This document shows positions 54,660 to 64,000 of a stretch of DNA of 64,000 bases, one piece after another. The notes beneath the pieces are model-generated. The model did no database searches and was not told the DNA's origin. It was given only the letters and a program-made list of their open reading frames with translations. Origin of the DNA: Paramacrobiotus metropolitanus (lineage: Eukaryota; Tardigrada; Eutardigrada; Parachela; Macrobiotidae). Location: positions 43,496 through 107,495 of the forward strand of contig NW_026570458.1 of the NCBI RefSeq assembly GCF_019649055.1. Reading direction: 5' to 3'. The position numbers and the translations under genes were made by a program. How positions within the stretch are numbered: position 1 is the first letter of the stretch; each line of letters begins with the position of its first letter.

Positions 54660-57600
54660 ATGATGGCGCAAGGACTGATACTCGGATTCTTTGCGGCTGC
54701 CCTAACGCCGCTCTTTTATACAGGTAAAGAACGGCAATGTAAGAGCTTTATTGCAAAAGGTGATGGATGGTATTGCGGCCGGACAATCGAGATATTTTTT
54801 TGACACTTCGACATCGTTAACGAGTTGGACGCATTCACTGCAGAATCCAGCGAACCGAACACTACTGCATGATTGCAACAGTCCATAAAGTCCGGCAGAC
54901 GCTTTTGCCCTTAAACACTCATAATGACCGGGTATCGCCTAAACGTCAGCCGTTATTTTGTCCATCAAGTAATTAACGCGTTTCCGATCGGAAGCAAGAG
55001 GGATCGGAGTAAATTCATTTGTCCCAGCCGGAAGCGGTTGGTTTCCAAAGTTTTAGGACTTACAGTTTATTGGCTCCTACATAGTGTTCGATTAAGTCTA
55101 AGGAATCAAATTTTCTAAGAATTCAGGTGGAGCAGAAATCAGCTTACAGTGAAGCTGCGTGGTTTTCTGAGCGATAGAGTGTATTTCCCGGGAATGTCTG
55201 AATGCAGTGACCCAGTCACGTAGTACACGTGAAACAAATGCAGTTGAGTATTCCATTCGCTGAATCGTGCTGCAAAATTGCTAAGTTATTCGCAGTTGAA
55301 ACGAAACTGCTGACAATGTCGACTTACGTTGTCATGTACGTTATTGGGTATACGTTGTCAGAAGCTACATCAATCTGTGCGCGTAATTGAGCGAAGTCAA
55401 AAATAATTTAGGTGAAGCAGCGAGCGGTACACCTGACAACATCTCCAGTTTATATTTCAACGATGTAATTTGGGACGACGATGGCGACAGTGGAGCTCGA
55501 CAGTACATGCGAGCAACCGGCCAACTGGCTCCGGGAAATTACTGGCCCAACAACGGAAAGGACATTCCTTACGCCTTTCAGCAACTCGGTAAGTGATCTT
55601 CGTGCGATCTGCTTTTGCGTATGTCAGCTATGAATTGTTTCGTTGTGGTACACAGTTTTACTTTTACTTGCATCAAGTTGCGTGTGATTTTTATAAGAAG
55701 AAAAAGATACCATGTCGGTGCTTAGGCAGACCCATTTTGGCAAAGCTTTGGAGCCTCTGTGTTAGCAGCGAAATATGTATCTCCTGTGGTAGTAACAATA
55801 TATTCAAATCTTTATCACAACTACAAAAACTAAACAAAGAATCGAGCGTAGAAAGGGTTTAACGAGATCATGGTTCTCTATAAAGCTTTTTTGTTAATTC
55901 TGTGGGCTCAAGACACATTTATGTACACAGCTATTTACGGACACTATTTATATGCTATTTATGGGCACAGCTTCGGCTTCACCGGTTCTCCGCGTTTCTT
56001 GTACCGTACGGTCGCAATTCTAAATGTAAAACAGTAATTACAGTAATGCATTTACACGATATTAAGGGACCGAGAAATCCCTGGGACCGCCCGCACTAGC
56101 TGTCGGTTCCTTTGTCATCAATGGTGCTGACACCTAGTGCGGGTGGTCCAGGGCATTTCTCTGTTCCTTAATATCGTGTAAGTACGGTACTAAAGCACGA
56201 AAAAATAGCTGTTATGCCGGATTGTTATAGATCCCGACCAGCGACAAGCCGTGGAAAAGGCTTTACGATTGATTGAATGGCGTACCAACTTTTGTATAAC
56301 TTTTAAAAGTCGGCAACAAGAGCGCGAATATGTACTTTTCCAACCCGGAAGAGGGTACGGAAAAACAAACAAAACACTAATAATATTGTTTACAAGTAAC
56401 TGTATTGATCATCAGAAAAGACTGCAATAAACATTCCTTCCATTAATTTTTCAGGTGCGAAGCGGAAATTGGTCGTGTGTACGCACATGTGACAAAGGTC
56501 CAGTTGCACGCCGACTGTTTCACACCGGGCGTAATTCAGCACGAAGTCATGCACGTGCTCGGCATGTTCCACGAGCACAGTCGTCCGGATAGAGATGAGT
56601 ACGTTACGCTCTTCCCCGAAAACATTCGGTCAGGCGTCGATGCGAGGAACTTCGACAAACTGCCGCTAATGGCGACGTACGGGGTTCCTTATGATTTCGA
56701 TTCAATTATGCATTACGGCGGCATGGACCTTGCACGAGGCGGCGGCAGGCCAGCAATCGTCAGGAAGAGGAACTCGTATGCAATTGGTCAACGGGGTGGT
56801 TTAAGCACATTCGATGTGGCGCGATTGCAGATAGCCTACAACTGCTCGCTAGATAACGCCCGGTTCGAAAAGCGGATATCCGAGCGAAGACTGGATTTAA
56901 ATTACGGAGCATCAGCACCAGGTTAGAGCTAGTACTATCAACTGTGCCACTGTTGGTTAGTGACTGGTGTTACTTAGCAGCACTGTATTTCCACGAGATT
57001 AAAGAGACGGTTTGTAGGCCAGTTCAGCGAATAGGCTCTGGTGTTGCTTTTGCTGCCTGTTCGATATCAATGGCGCTGCTCTACGAGGCGATCAAAAAAT
57101 CGCCTCTAAAGTCTAAACATTCTGGAAATACAGCAACTTAGATTTTTTATAGGCCAAATTTTTTACAACTGGTTCGACCTTGATTCTATAAGGAAAACTA
57201 ACGGAATCACGTTACGTCACGGCCATGTGCTTACACGTGAGCAGACAAAAGCAAAGGTAAACTTGGAAAGGTCAACTGAAAAGACGAAGGTAAACGGGCG
57301 GCAAAGGCTATCTTGGCCGACCAAAAGATCCAGTCAATCACCAAAGCAAGAACCTGAACTTAACTACCCAACAACAATTACAAATTAATATGAAAGATTT
57401 TTATATCAAAGTAATGAGAAGAAATGCTTCAGAGAAACACAACCGAAAACATTTCCCACCCACCCGCAGTCGTCTCGAACAAACATTTCAGCCGCATAGC
57501 CGGGGTTACCTTTCCGATGCTCATCTCGCAGTTGCATCGATACGCTCTTTCCGATGGAGTTGTATCTCCCTGTTCTTTTTGAAGGATACATGTGCGACGT

Positions 57601-60275
57601 TACTGCGCTGCTTTACCAATTTTGATTTTGTGCAGCCAAACAGCTTCCTTATAGCGTCAACGATCTGCCGCTGGTGTAGTTCTCAGCTGCACGTACAGCG
57701 CCGGCGTAATCCGCCGTTAACTGTTACCGATGATGGTCAGTAAGGCTATGTTCTGCTGCACTAGCTAAGATTAAAGATGCTCAGGTCTGATTCACGCGTT
57801 TAACCTTATGGATGCCGTAGTTGAAGTCATGTTTCGCTTTCCCAAACTGCTTGTAGTATTTTAAGCTTTCATCGACTTCCTCACCAAGGTAGGTTACCGG
57901 TTCCGTCACAGCCAAGGGCTGACGTTCATTGACAGGGTTCATTTCCGCTTTTTTCTACCGCTCCTTACAAATGAGCACAGCGTCACACTTTCCGCTAACT
58001 GCCAGTTGATTTTCGTTGAACCATTGTCGGGCAGTGACAATTGCTTCGTTCAGATGTTCTGCAGCAGCCGCTTTCATTTTCGCCGTTCGTGCAAGATGGT
58101 ACCGTCAGCGAAAGCTTCAATTTCCCAGCAGTCACCAAAAATCTGCAAAAGGTCATTAATTTTAAGATACAAAGAGAGCAAACAAAATTCTTGCCAGTTG
58201 ATGATAACCGGCTTCAGTTTGTGTTCTGTGGCGACTTAGTACTATTAGGCAAAGAAATTATTATGGATCAAATATGATTGCGGCAACCTAAAGCCAGCTA
58301 AGGTAGCAAACATGGCGGCTTGCTGCTGAGGTTCCGAAGGAAAATTTACTTGGGGAACTGCAACAAGTGCTGCCAAAATATCTGAAATTAAAGAAAATTG
58401 CAATTTTGCAGATAGTGATGGAAACAGAGATACCGTTTCCACGTCGGAAACAATTCCGCGGTTTTCCCAGGAGCCAATGACGGCAGAACAATGTGGACTC
58501 CAGTTCACGCCCAACTGCAATCTTCCGGGATATACGGCTAATAACTGTACACTTACCAAGCGCTTTCCATCAATTGCGGCAAGCTCGTCACTTCGGCGGA
58601 AATTCGGCAAATCAGCGTCGGAATCTCGAAATATCCGATGAGAGCAATTTTGGTTGATCTGTACGATGGCGAACACATTTCCTTCAACAATTTTGAAACA
58701 GTCCGGAAGCAAGCGGTAGCATTATATATCCGCAACTGTATTTCCAGCCGCACCTCACAAAAGCTTACCGCACTCCGCTTCTCTAATTTGTTGAGCTTCC
58801 GGTTGAACGACTGCCACGATATGGAGATAAAGAAAACCGACTTCAGCCAATCGACCAACATCAGATTGGCTGTTTTCGAAAACACCACAATTGAGTTACT
58901 AGAAAAAGGCACATTTACCGATTTGCCCTCGTTGCGAGTGTTGTCTTTAGAGTCTAAAATGAACACGATGGCTGCCTTTGAGAGACCCATTCGTGAATAC
59001 CTGAAGAAACTCCATTGCGGTTGTGAATTCCATTGGTTTCGTGATTGGTGGGAAAATAATCCGCAGTTGCTGCGAAAGGCCGCGGAAGGCTAAGTGTACT
59101 CTATTCCTCAATCATGGAGAAATTCAGCTTTTCCGAAAGAGACGGTTTATTTGCCTGTTGGCTGCTCGGTGAATCCGTTTCCTGGTGTACCAAATTCCAT
59201 TGATCACAGCCAGTACAGATTCTCAATCAACGTTCGGACTATAAGTGCGACAAAAAGATAAAAAGAAGAATAACTGCTTCTGCATCATTAAACTGACAAG
59301 TTTCTTTAATTATGTTATCACTGATTGACAATACTTTATAACAGCAATATCGCACTGGCTTGGCATCGGACTCATGATATATTGCGTGTTCGATTTTATA
59401 CCCGAATGAATTAAAACTTTCTCTGGTTTGTTCCAGTTTCCAGCATTGGCAAACCGCAGTGTTTGGATCAGTTAGTGAACTCCATAGACTTTCCGGCTTT
59501 CTCCACTATTCCGATGACCGCCGCGGAATGCGAGATCCAGTTCACGACAAACTGTGCACCATTTCGTAACAGAAGCGAATGCCAAACTACTAAGAAGGTG
59601 GATATCAAATGCAGCCGAGAAGCAAGCTCGGAAGAAATCAACCGGATGCTAAGAGCTCTCAATAAGGCACCCATGCGTCCTGTATATCTTAGTTCGTTTG
59701 ATGACTCCGAACTGTCATCGGCAGATCTCGGAGAAGTTCGAAAACAAGTTGTTGCGTACAACCTCAACGATTGCGCAGATCGAAGAGTAACAGGAAGGCT
59801 GCGCGAAATGTACCTGCCCAACCTTTTGGACTACAATCTTTACAGATGTCTCAACTTACATGCAAAAAAGGAGGATTTCGAGTATTCACCAAAATTACGA
59901 GTAATTGCTTTTTGGAATTCTACATTTCGTACTATCGAGCGCGATACTTTTTCTCAATTACCGGCACTGCGCATATTATCATTGGAAAGGGGAATTCGCT
60001 CTGTGCCTATTTTTAGCGCAGATATCAAGGACTATCTGTTCCAACTTCATTGCGGCTGTGATTTCGCACCATTCCGCAAATGGCGTAAAAACAACAAACA
60101 GTTACTGCGAATGGCTGAGTTGGGACAAGTTTATTCGCTTCAAGATTTTTACGGCAGCATACCATTCCGACCCGGTGACGTTTATGTTCCCATCGACTGT
60201 TCTGCAGATCCTTCTGGAGCAGCATCTATTAACTTTGACCAGGTGGAATTCTCACTGAATGAGCCTTCCTGCTGA
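54660..60275 (+). CDS. Second astacin metalloprotease with one live LRR module (about 556 aa)
   Basis: Exons 54660-54723 (signal peptide MMAQGLILGFFAAALTP), 55412-55588, 56231-56354, 56455-56921 and 59437-60275, all in phase. The catalytic domain has NYWPNNGKDIPYAF, GCEAEIGR, HEVMHVLGMFHEHSRPDRD (zinc ligands) and SIMHYGG (Met-turn). The last exon is an LRR module (IQFTTNC, KEDFEYSPKLR, LRILSLERGI, LHCGCDFAPFRKW) ending DQVEFSLNEPSC. The 2.5-kb last intron contains a dead LRR exon and a minus-strand coding remnant. Because introns are phase 1, splicing from 56,921 to 59,437 keeps frame. Confidence 0.75.
56051..56186. repeat. Small foldback element in intron 2 of astacin 2
   Basis: About 50-bp arms, TTACACGATATTAAGG.. 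to CGCCCGCACTAG, inverted as CTAGTGCGGG.. to CCTTAATATCGTGTAA, around a 35-bp loop. Confidence 0.65.
57776..58131 (-). pseudogene. Unrecognised minus-strand coding remnant inside the astacin 2 intron
   Basis: After a ccttttgcag acceptor the minus strand reads IFGDCWEIEAFADGTILHE, then in a shifted frame MKAAAAEHLNEAIVTARQWF and CDAVLICKER, an in-frame TAG near 57,956, then MNPVNERQPLAVTEPVTYL and FGKAKHDFNYGIHKVKRVN to a TGA. One frame change and one TAG interrupt it. The conserved texture suggests a once-real exon; family unknown. Confidence 0.4.
58412..59241 (+). pseudogene. Dead LRR module exon of astacin 2
   Basis: Aligns along its length with the 831-nt LRR exons of astacin 1 (EQCGLQFTPNC, KKTDFSQS, GTFTDLPSLRVLSL, LHCGCEFHWFRDWWE). 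It carries a frame change near 58,560, a GAA-to-TAA nonsense at 59,092, and a damaged 3' splice-donor region near 59,241. The downstream module is intact. Confidence 0.8.
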
Positions 60276-60425
60276 ATGATCGTTCATGTGTTCAAGCTGT
60301 TCAAAATTTTTTCCTTTTCATTATGTCTGGGATGTTCAGAATCGTTTAAAAGTTTGTTCGCAAAGTTCTTCTTTTTCAACTTACGAGTCAGAAGTAGTTA
60401 TGGGGTAAATTTGGCGAAGCTAGCG

Positions 60426-60665
60426 CCCTATCGCTGGCGTTGCGCTGGCTGTGACGCAGGATGTGCCGCGGCAGCAACACAATCCTGACGACGCCCTATC
60501 GCTGGCGTTGCGCTGGCTGTGACGCAGGATGTGCCGCGGCAGCGGCACGGTACGATGACGCCCCATCGCTGGCGTTGCGCTGGCTGTGACGCAGGATGTG
60601 CCGCGGCAGCGGCACGGTACGATGACGCCCCATCGCTGGCGTTGCGCTGGCTGTGAGGCAGAATG
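60426..60665. repeat. GC-rich tandem repeat, 67-68 bp, about 3.5 copies
   Basis: CCCTATCGCTGGCGTTGCGCTGGCTGTGACGC-type units start at 60,426, 60,494, 60,561 and 60,628. The GC content is far above the surroundings. Confidence 0.85.
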
Positions 60666-61118
60666 TGACGACTGGCGACTCTTGTTGTTAAATCGTTGGT
60701 GTACATCGTGCAGTACTCGTATAGTGTGAGCGCCCGTACAGACTTTACTGCGTAACCCTAGCCATATTTATTGGAAAAGACAGATACTTCAACAAATAAC
60801 CTGGTTAATGCACATAGCAAAATTTCTGCAGACCATCCACGCATCACTTTAACAAATTCCCAAAAAAACGAAATATTTCGGGAAAAAAGATTTTTTTTAA
60901 GGGCTAATCAATCTAGAGCAAGTTGCACACAAAGTTATTCAGAAAAAATAACTAATATCTGACAAAATTTCGATTACCACTAAAACGTCATCACTTATTT
61001 ACCAATAAAAATACTGCAAATAGGTGCCGCAAAAGAAATATTCTTGGAACGATTAACGAAAATCGCTGGAATCCTTCCGTCCGTCAGCGCACCACTCCTT
61101 ACCGCGAAGCTACACGTT
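60666..61118. other. Intergenic, nothing recognised
   Basis: AT-rich, no supported frame. Confidence 0.35.
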
Positions 61119-61992
61119 TCAGTTCTTGGCGTTCTTAGGCGCCGGCTCATTCTCCTTTTCCGAGTCGCTGTACTCAACGATATTCTCGCCGTAGTCATCC
61201 ATTTCCGACTCGCTACTGTCGCCGATATCCTCTCCTGACTCTTCCTCGTTGCTCTGCAAAATTTTATAAAATTTACAAAATATTAACGCTTTGTTTAATT
61301 CTTAACTGTCATTCTATTAGCAACAATAATTTTATAAAATACTGCTGCAGTAAATAATAAATTAAAAAATGTATTTATAATCCTTATTAGCAGTACAATA
61401 TCTGAATAGATAAGTGTTGATAATTGTTGTAGAAAAGCACTAATTATGATTACTTGATACATGTATTTGTTTAACTACCTCCGGCAATTCCAGCGGTTGA
61501 ACTTGATTTAAGAAGCACTCCGGTGGCTCAATCATGTACACCAAGTTCAAGTCTGCTTGTACCGGGTGAATCCGTCCAGCATGAAAAGCCGCCGCCTGGA
61601 CGGCGTCCCACTTATCCAGGATCAGACGCATCACCTGTGCCTGCAAAACAATATCCGTTGCATACGTAGTGCGTAATTTTTTTTCAACGGCCGCTCATTA
61701 CATCCTTATCGGCCGCAATTAAACACAGTATAAATACAAAATTAACGTAATTAAAAACTCCGTAGGCAATGGCCATCAAAATAACAAAAAAATCGCAAAC
61801 GCAGGCTCACTGCTTTCTAATTAAAATGTTGTTGGAAGCTGTAAATCATTTAACTTAATTAAATTTGTTTTATTTCTGTTCTACTACCATGAGGTTGAAG
61901 ATGTTGTCGCCCAAATCATGTTCATTGCCATGCTCAAACGCCTACGCTACCGAAAGAATCATGCGGTTGTAATATTCCAGAAAATGGAATTC
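61119..61992 (-). CDS. Acidic-tailed protein of unknown family (5' partial)
   Basis: Three exons, 61992-61888, 61640-61479 and 61253-61119, all phase 0 with good splice sites. Segments: EFHFLEYYNRMILSVA, FEHGNEHDLGDNIFNLM, then AQVMRLILDKWDAVQAAAF and NLVYMIEPPECFLNQV, then an acidic tail (SNEEESGEDIGDSSESEMDD, ENIVEYSDSEKENEP) ending PKNAKN. An in-frame TAG at 61,942-61,944 is the only interruption. No start exon found. Helical and acidic; I do not recognise it. Confidence 0.5.
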
Positions 61993-62228
61993 CTGAAAAT
62001 AAATGAAAACATTCCACCGAAATACGAGTGTTGTCGGCTATCATTTACGAAGTGCCGTAACGCTGTCCATGTGCATGCAAATAAAGGTCTACAATTAAAT
62101 CATGAATCATTCGATACTGATCAGTAAATTACTGTTAAATATTTGTCAGTATTTAAAAAAAATTATTTATTCTAATAATTTATTTTTTCAATAATTTTTA
62201 TTAGTTTTTTAATTTCTTGAAGTTGTTC

Positions 62229-63137
62229 TTAATTTAAACAGCGTACTCTTTCTCCGTTACGGTCACGCAAAATGGGAAGGCCCGAAATTAACGGCAGCAC
62301 ATTTTCAGGCTGATCGTCCCCGTCGGCGACAGCCGGCTCATCTTCCTCGGCGACGGCCGGCACCACCTCTTCGGCGACAGCCGGCTCATCTTCCTCGGCG
62401 ACGGCCGGCACCACCTCTTCGGCGACTGCAAGCACAACCTCCTCGGCGACAGCCGGCAGACCCTCCTCGGCGACAGCCGGCAGACCCTCCTCGGCGACAG
62501 CCGGTAGAACCTCCTCGGCTTCTCCGGCAACGCCACCAGCGCCTACGCCGACACCATCAACGCCTCCGCCAAGGTCACCAATAGCCTCTGCAGCATTCTC
62601 ATCCGCTTCTGGCAGAACGACCGCTCCATCCACGCCCACAATGCCTCCGACAAGGGCCACTTGCCCGTTGACTTCAAAAATTACCACCACTGGGCCTCCA
62701 GCAACACCGACATCGCCATCGGCACGAATCTGTGGAAATGAATTTATATCAGTACTGCCGATAGCGCTCACTGTACGAGATGTTCATATGGTGCGGCGTA
62801 ACTACAGCTGAGCACCAAAAGAGCAATATGCAATAAATGCAGCGCACTGCAGAATATTCTTGTACAGTGAGCATTAACTGTATGACTAAGCGCAGGGTGT
62901 CACCATCTTACAGCACAAATGTAGGTCAATTTTATGCCTTATTAGCGATTTAATTGAAATATGGTGCGCACAAAGAGCTCAACCAAAATCCGTAAATCAT
63001 TAGCGCTGGGTGCGAACAGAAACCTTCTTTCTGCATTCTGAACAAGGCACCGATTACTTTTGTTCCATCTTTTCGTACTTAAAATTATTTTGTACACTTA
63101 CCGTGATTACAGGAACATTGTCTGGTAAGAATTCCAT
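62229..63137 (-). CDS. Small two-exon acidic protein with PAVAEE repeats (178 aa)
   Basis: Exon 1 is 63137-63102 (MEFLPDNVPVIT), exon 2 62729-62229, phase 0, GT-AG. A Gly/Val-rich part (GDVGVAGGPVVVIFEVNGQV) is followed by about eight copies of an 8-residue (L/E)PAVAEE(G/V/D) repeat and a short C-terminus LPILRDRNGERVRCLN. No signal peptide. Repeats are 24 bp at DNA level. Function unknown; the second frame across the repeat is a shadow. Confidence 0.6.
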
Positions 63138-64000
63138 TTTGCTCACAGATATGAAATCATCAACTTAAAAATGAAAAATACTGATCACACAACACAGAAG
63201 AAAATCGCAAAGTAACGAACTAGCAAACCAACTCGTAACAAAGAAATTCACAGAATGCCTTTTGCACAGCGTGCGCTAAAAAATCACGTTTGACGCGGAC
63301 TGTGTTAAACACTGCACGGTTGGCTCACTGTAATGCCCAAGCAGGCTGGCAAGGCTTGGGAAATAGGTCACAGCCGGCGTTTTCTTCTGCTCCTATTGGA
63401 CGTCGTTTCCTGCACCAGCCCGCTCTTGGTTATCATTGAGCGCTGCAGCGGCAGGCCAGCCCGCTCCTCCGCTTCCGAGAAATCTAGGTAGCAAGTGCTC
63501 GGTCGCGTGAGCAAGCTGCTACCTGCTTGCAACGTACAGCGTTGCAAGGCTGCAGGCTCTGCTGTTCAATTCCAGTCAGTCTTCCCTTTCCGCCGATTAA
63601 AACTGCCGAAGTGCAACAAATGATTATGTGTTCGTACAAAGTGTACACTAATTTCGCAATGATATCTTGAAAGAAATACACAAATAAAAACATAAGTATT
63701 ATGTTTCACGTAAGTACATGTTTCATACAGAAGTATGCAATGCCTACGCCACCTACAGTACTTCCCTTGTATTGAAATGTACGGTGTAATGCGGCTTTAT
63801 AGAAATCTTTAAACAGCGTTTTATTATGTGTAACCTGTTAAATTTGTACGAATCCTAGGTAGTCTTTTTCAGTAACTTGATTCACGAGGTAACAATTCTG
63901 CGTTATTGTAAATCACCGATAATTACATTGTAGGAACAGCAACAATACTATGTACTACCTGTACCTTTACGTAAGAAACTATTCAGCCAGTTTGTAATCT
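63138..64000. other. Window edge, nothing recognised
   Basis: No supported gene. 63,490-63,580 has an inverted pair (gcaagctgctacctgcttgc) and a degenerate B-box-like ttcaattcc, too weak for a tRNA call. Confidence 0.35.

Noticed and set aside
60428-60706. Minus-strand 92-aa repeat protein
   Set aside because: Produced by the 67-bp GC-rich tandem repeat; no other support.

Overview
This window is metazoan nuclear DNA: genes have many small exons with GT-AG introns, secreted multidomain proteins in tandem families, and several eukaryotic DNA transposons. An ecdysozoan, perhaps a tardigrade, fits the style of the gene families, but nothing here proves the species.

Layout. 0.2-3.6 kb: a plus-strand multi-exon gene (Ser-rich start, CxxC pairs, KH-like domain). 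5.1-9.8 kb: a plus-strand F-box-like gene whose introns hold two Pol III tRNA-like elements and small foldback elements. 10.5-11.5 kb: a 51-bp minisatellite with an internal inversion. 12-28 kb: a minus-strand cluster of secreted LRR and fibronectin-III (FN3) genes. Three reconstruct cleanly with every splice phase matching (551 aa and 529 aa FN3 proteins, 435 aa LRR protein); others are decayed copies. 45-60 kb: two plus-strand astacin metalloproteases fused to C-terminal LRR modules (1,179 aa with three modules; about 556 aa with one). They stand head to head with LRR genes. A truncated duplicate of the LRR/astacin 5' junction lies at 23-24 kb. 51.6-52.8 kb holds a decayed vigilin-like KH gene. 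61-63.2 kb carries two small acidic minus-strand genes.

The centrepiece is a complete Maverick/Polinton, 28,828-43,956 (15,129 bp), with about 109-bp terminal inverted repeats and a perfect 6-bp target duplication (GCTGCG). It carries protein-primed PolB, integrase with chromodomain, packaging ATPase, adenain-type protease, major and minor capsid proteins and the usual small virion ORFs. Beyond this set it encodes a TATA-binding-protein homologue, a PC4/Sub1-like protein and a possible DEDD-type exonuclease. Three arrays of a 34-bp repeat built on the palindrome GGGATCAC-N8-GTGATCCC sit inside each terminus and in the divergent promoter between the TBP-like and PC4-like genes. TATTTAAG boxes lie 35-50 bp before the start codons of three transcription units. 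I read this as an element carrying part of its own transcription-initiation system. Several genes are now broken (PolB, MCP, minor capsid, PC4-like) while INT, ATPase, PRO and TBP-like remain open.

The Polinton, a 1,546-bp hAT element and a 475-bp TTAA-flanked MITE all inserted within about 40 ancestral bp, at the start of one LRR paralogue. Recurrent in-frame TAG codons, with no TAG used as a terminator in any gene I could read, are a further oddity.
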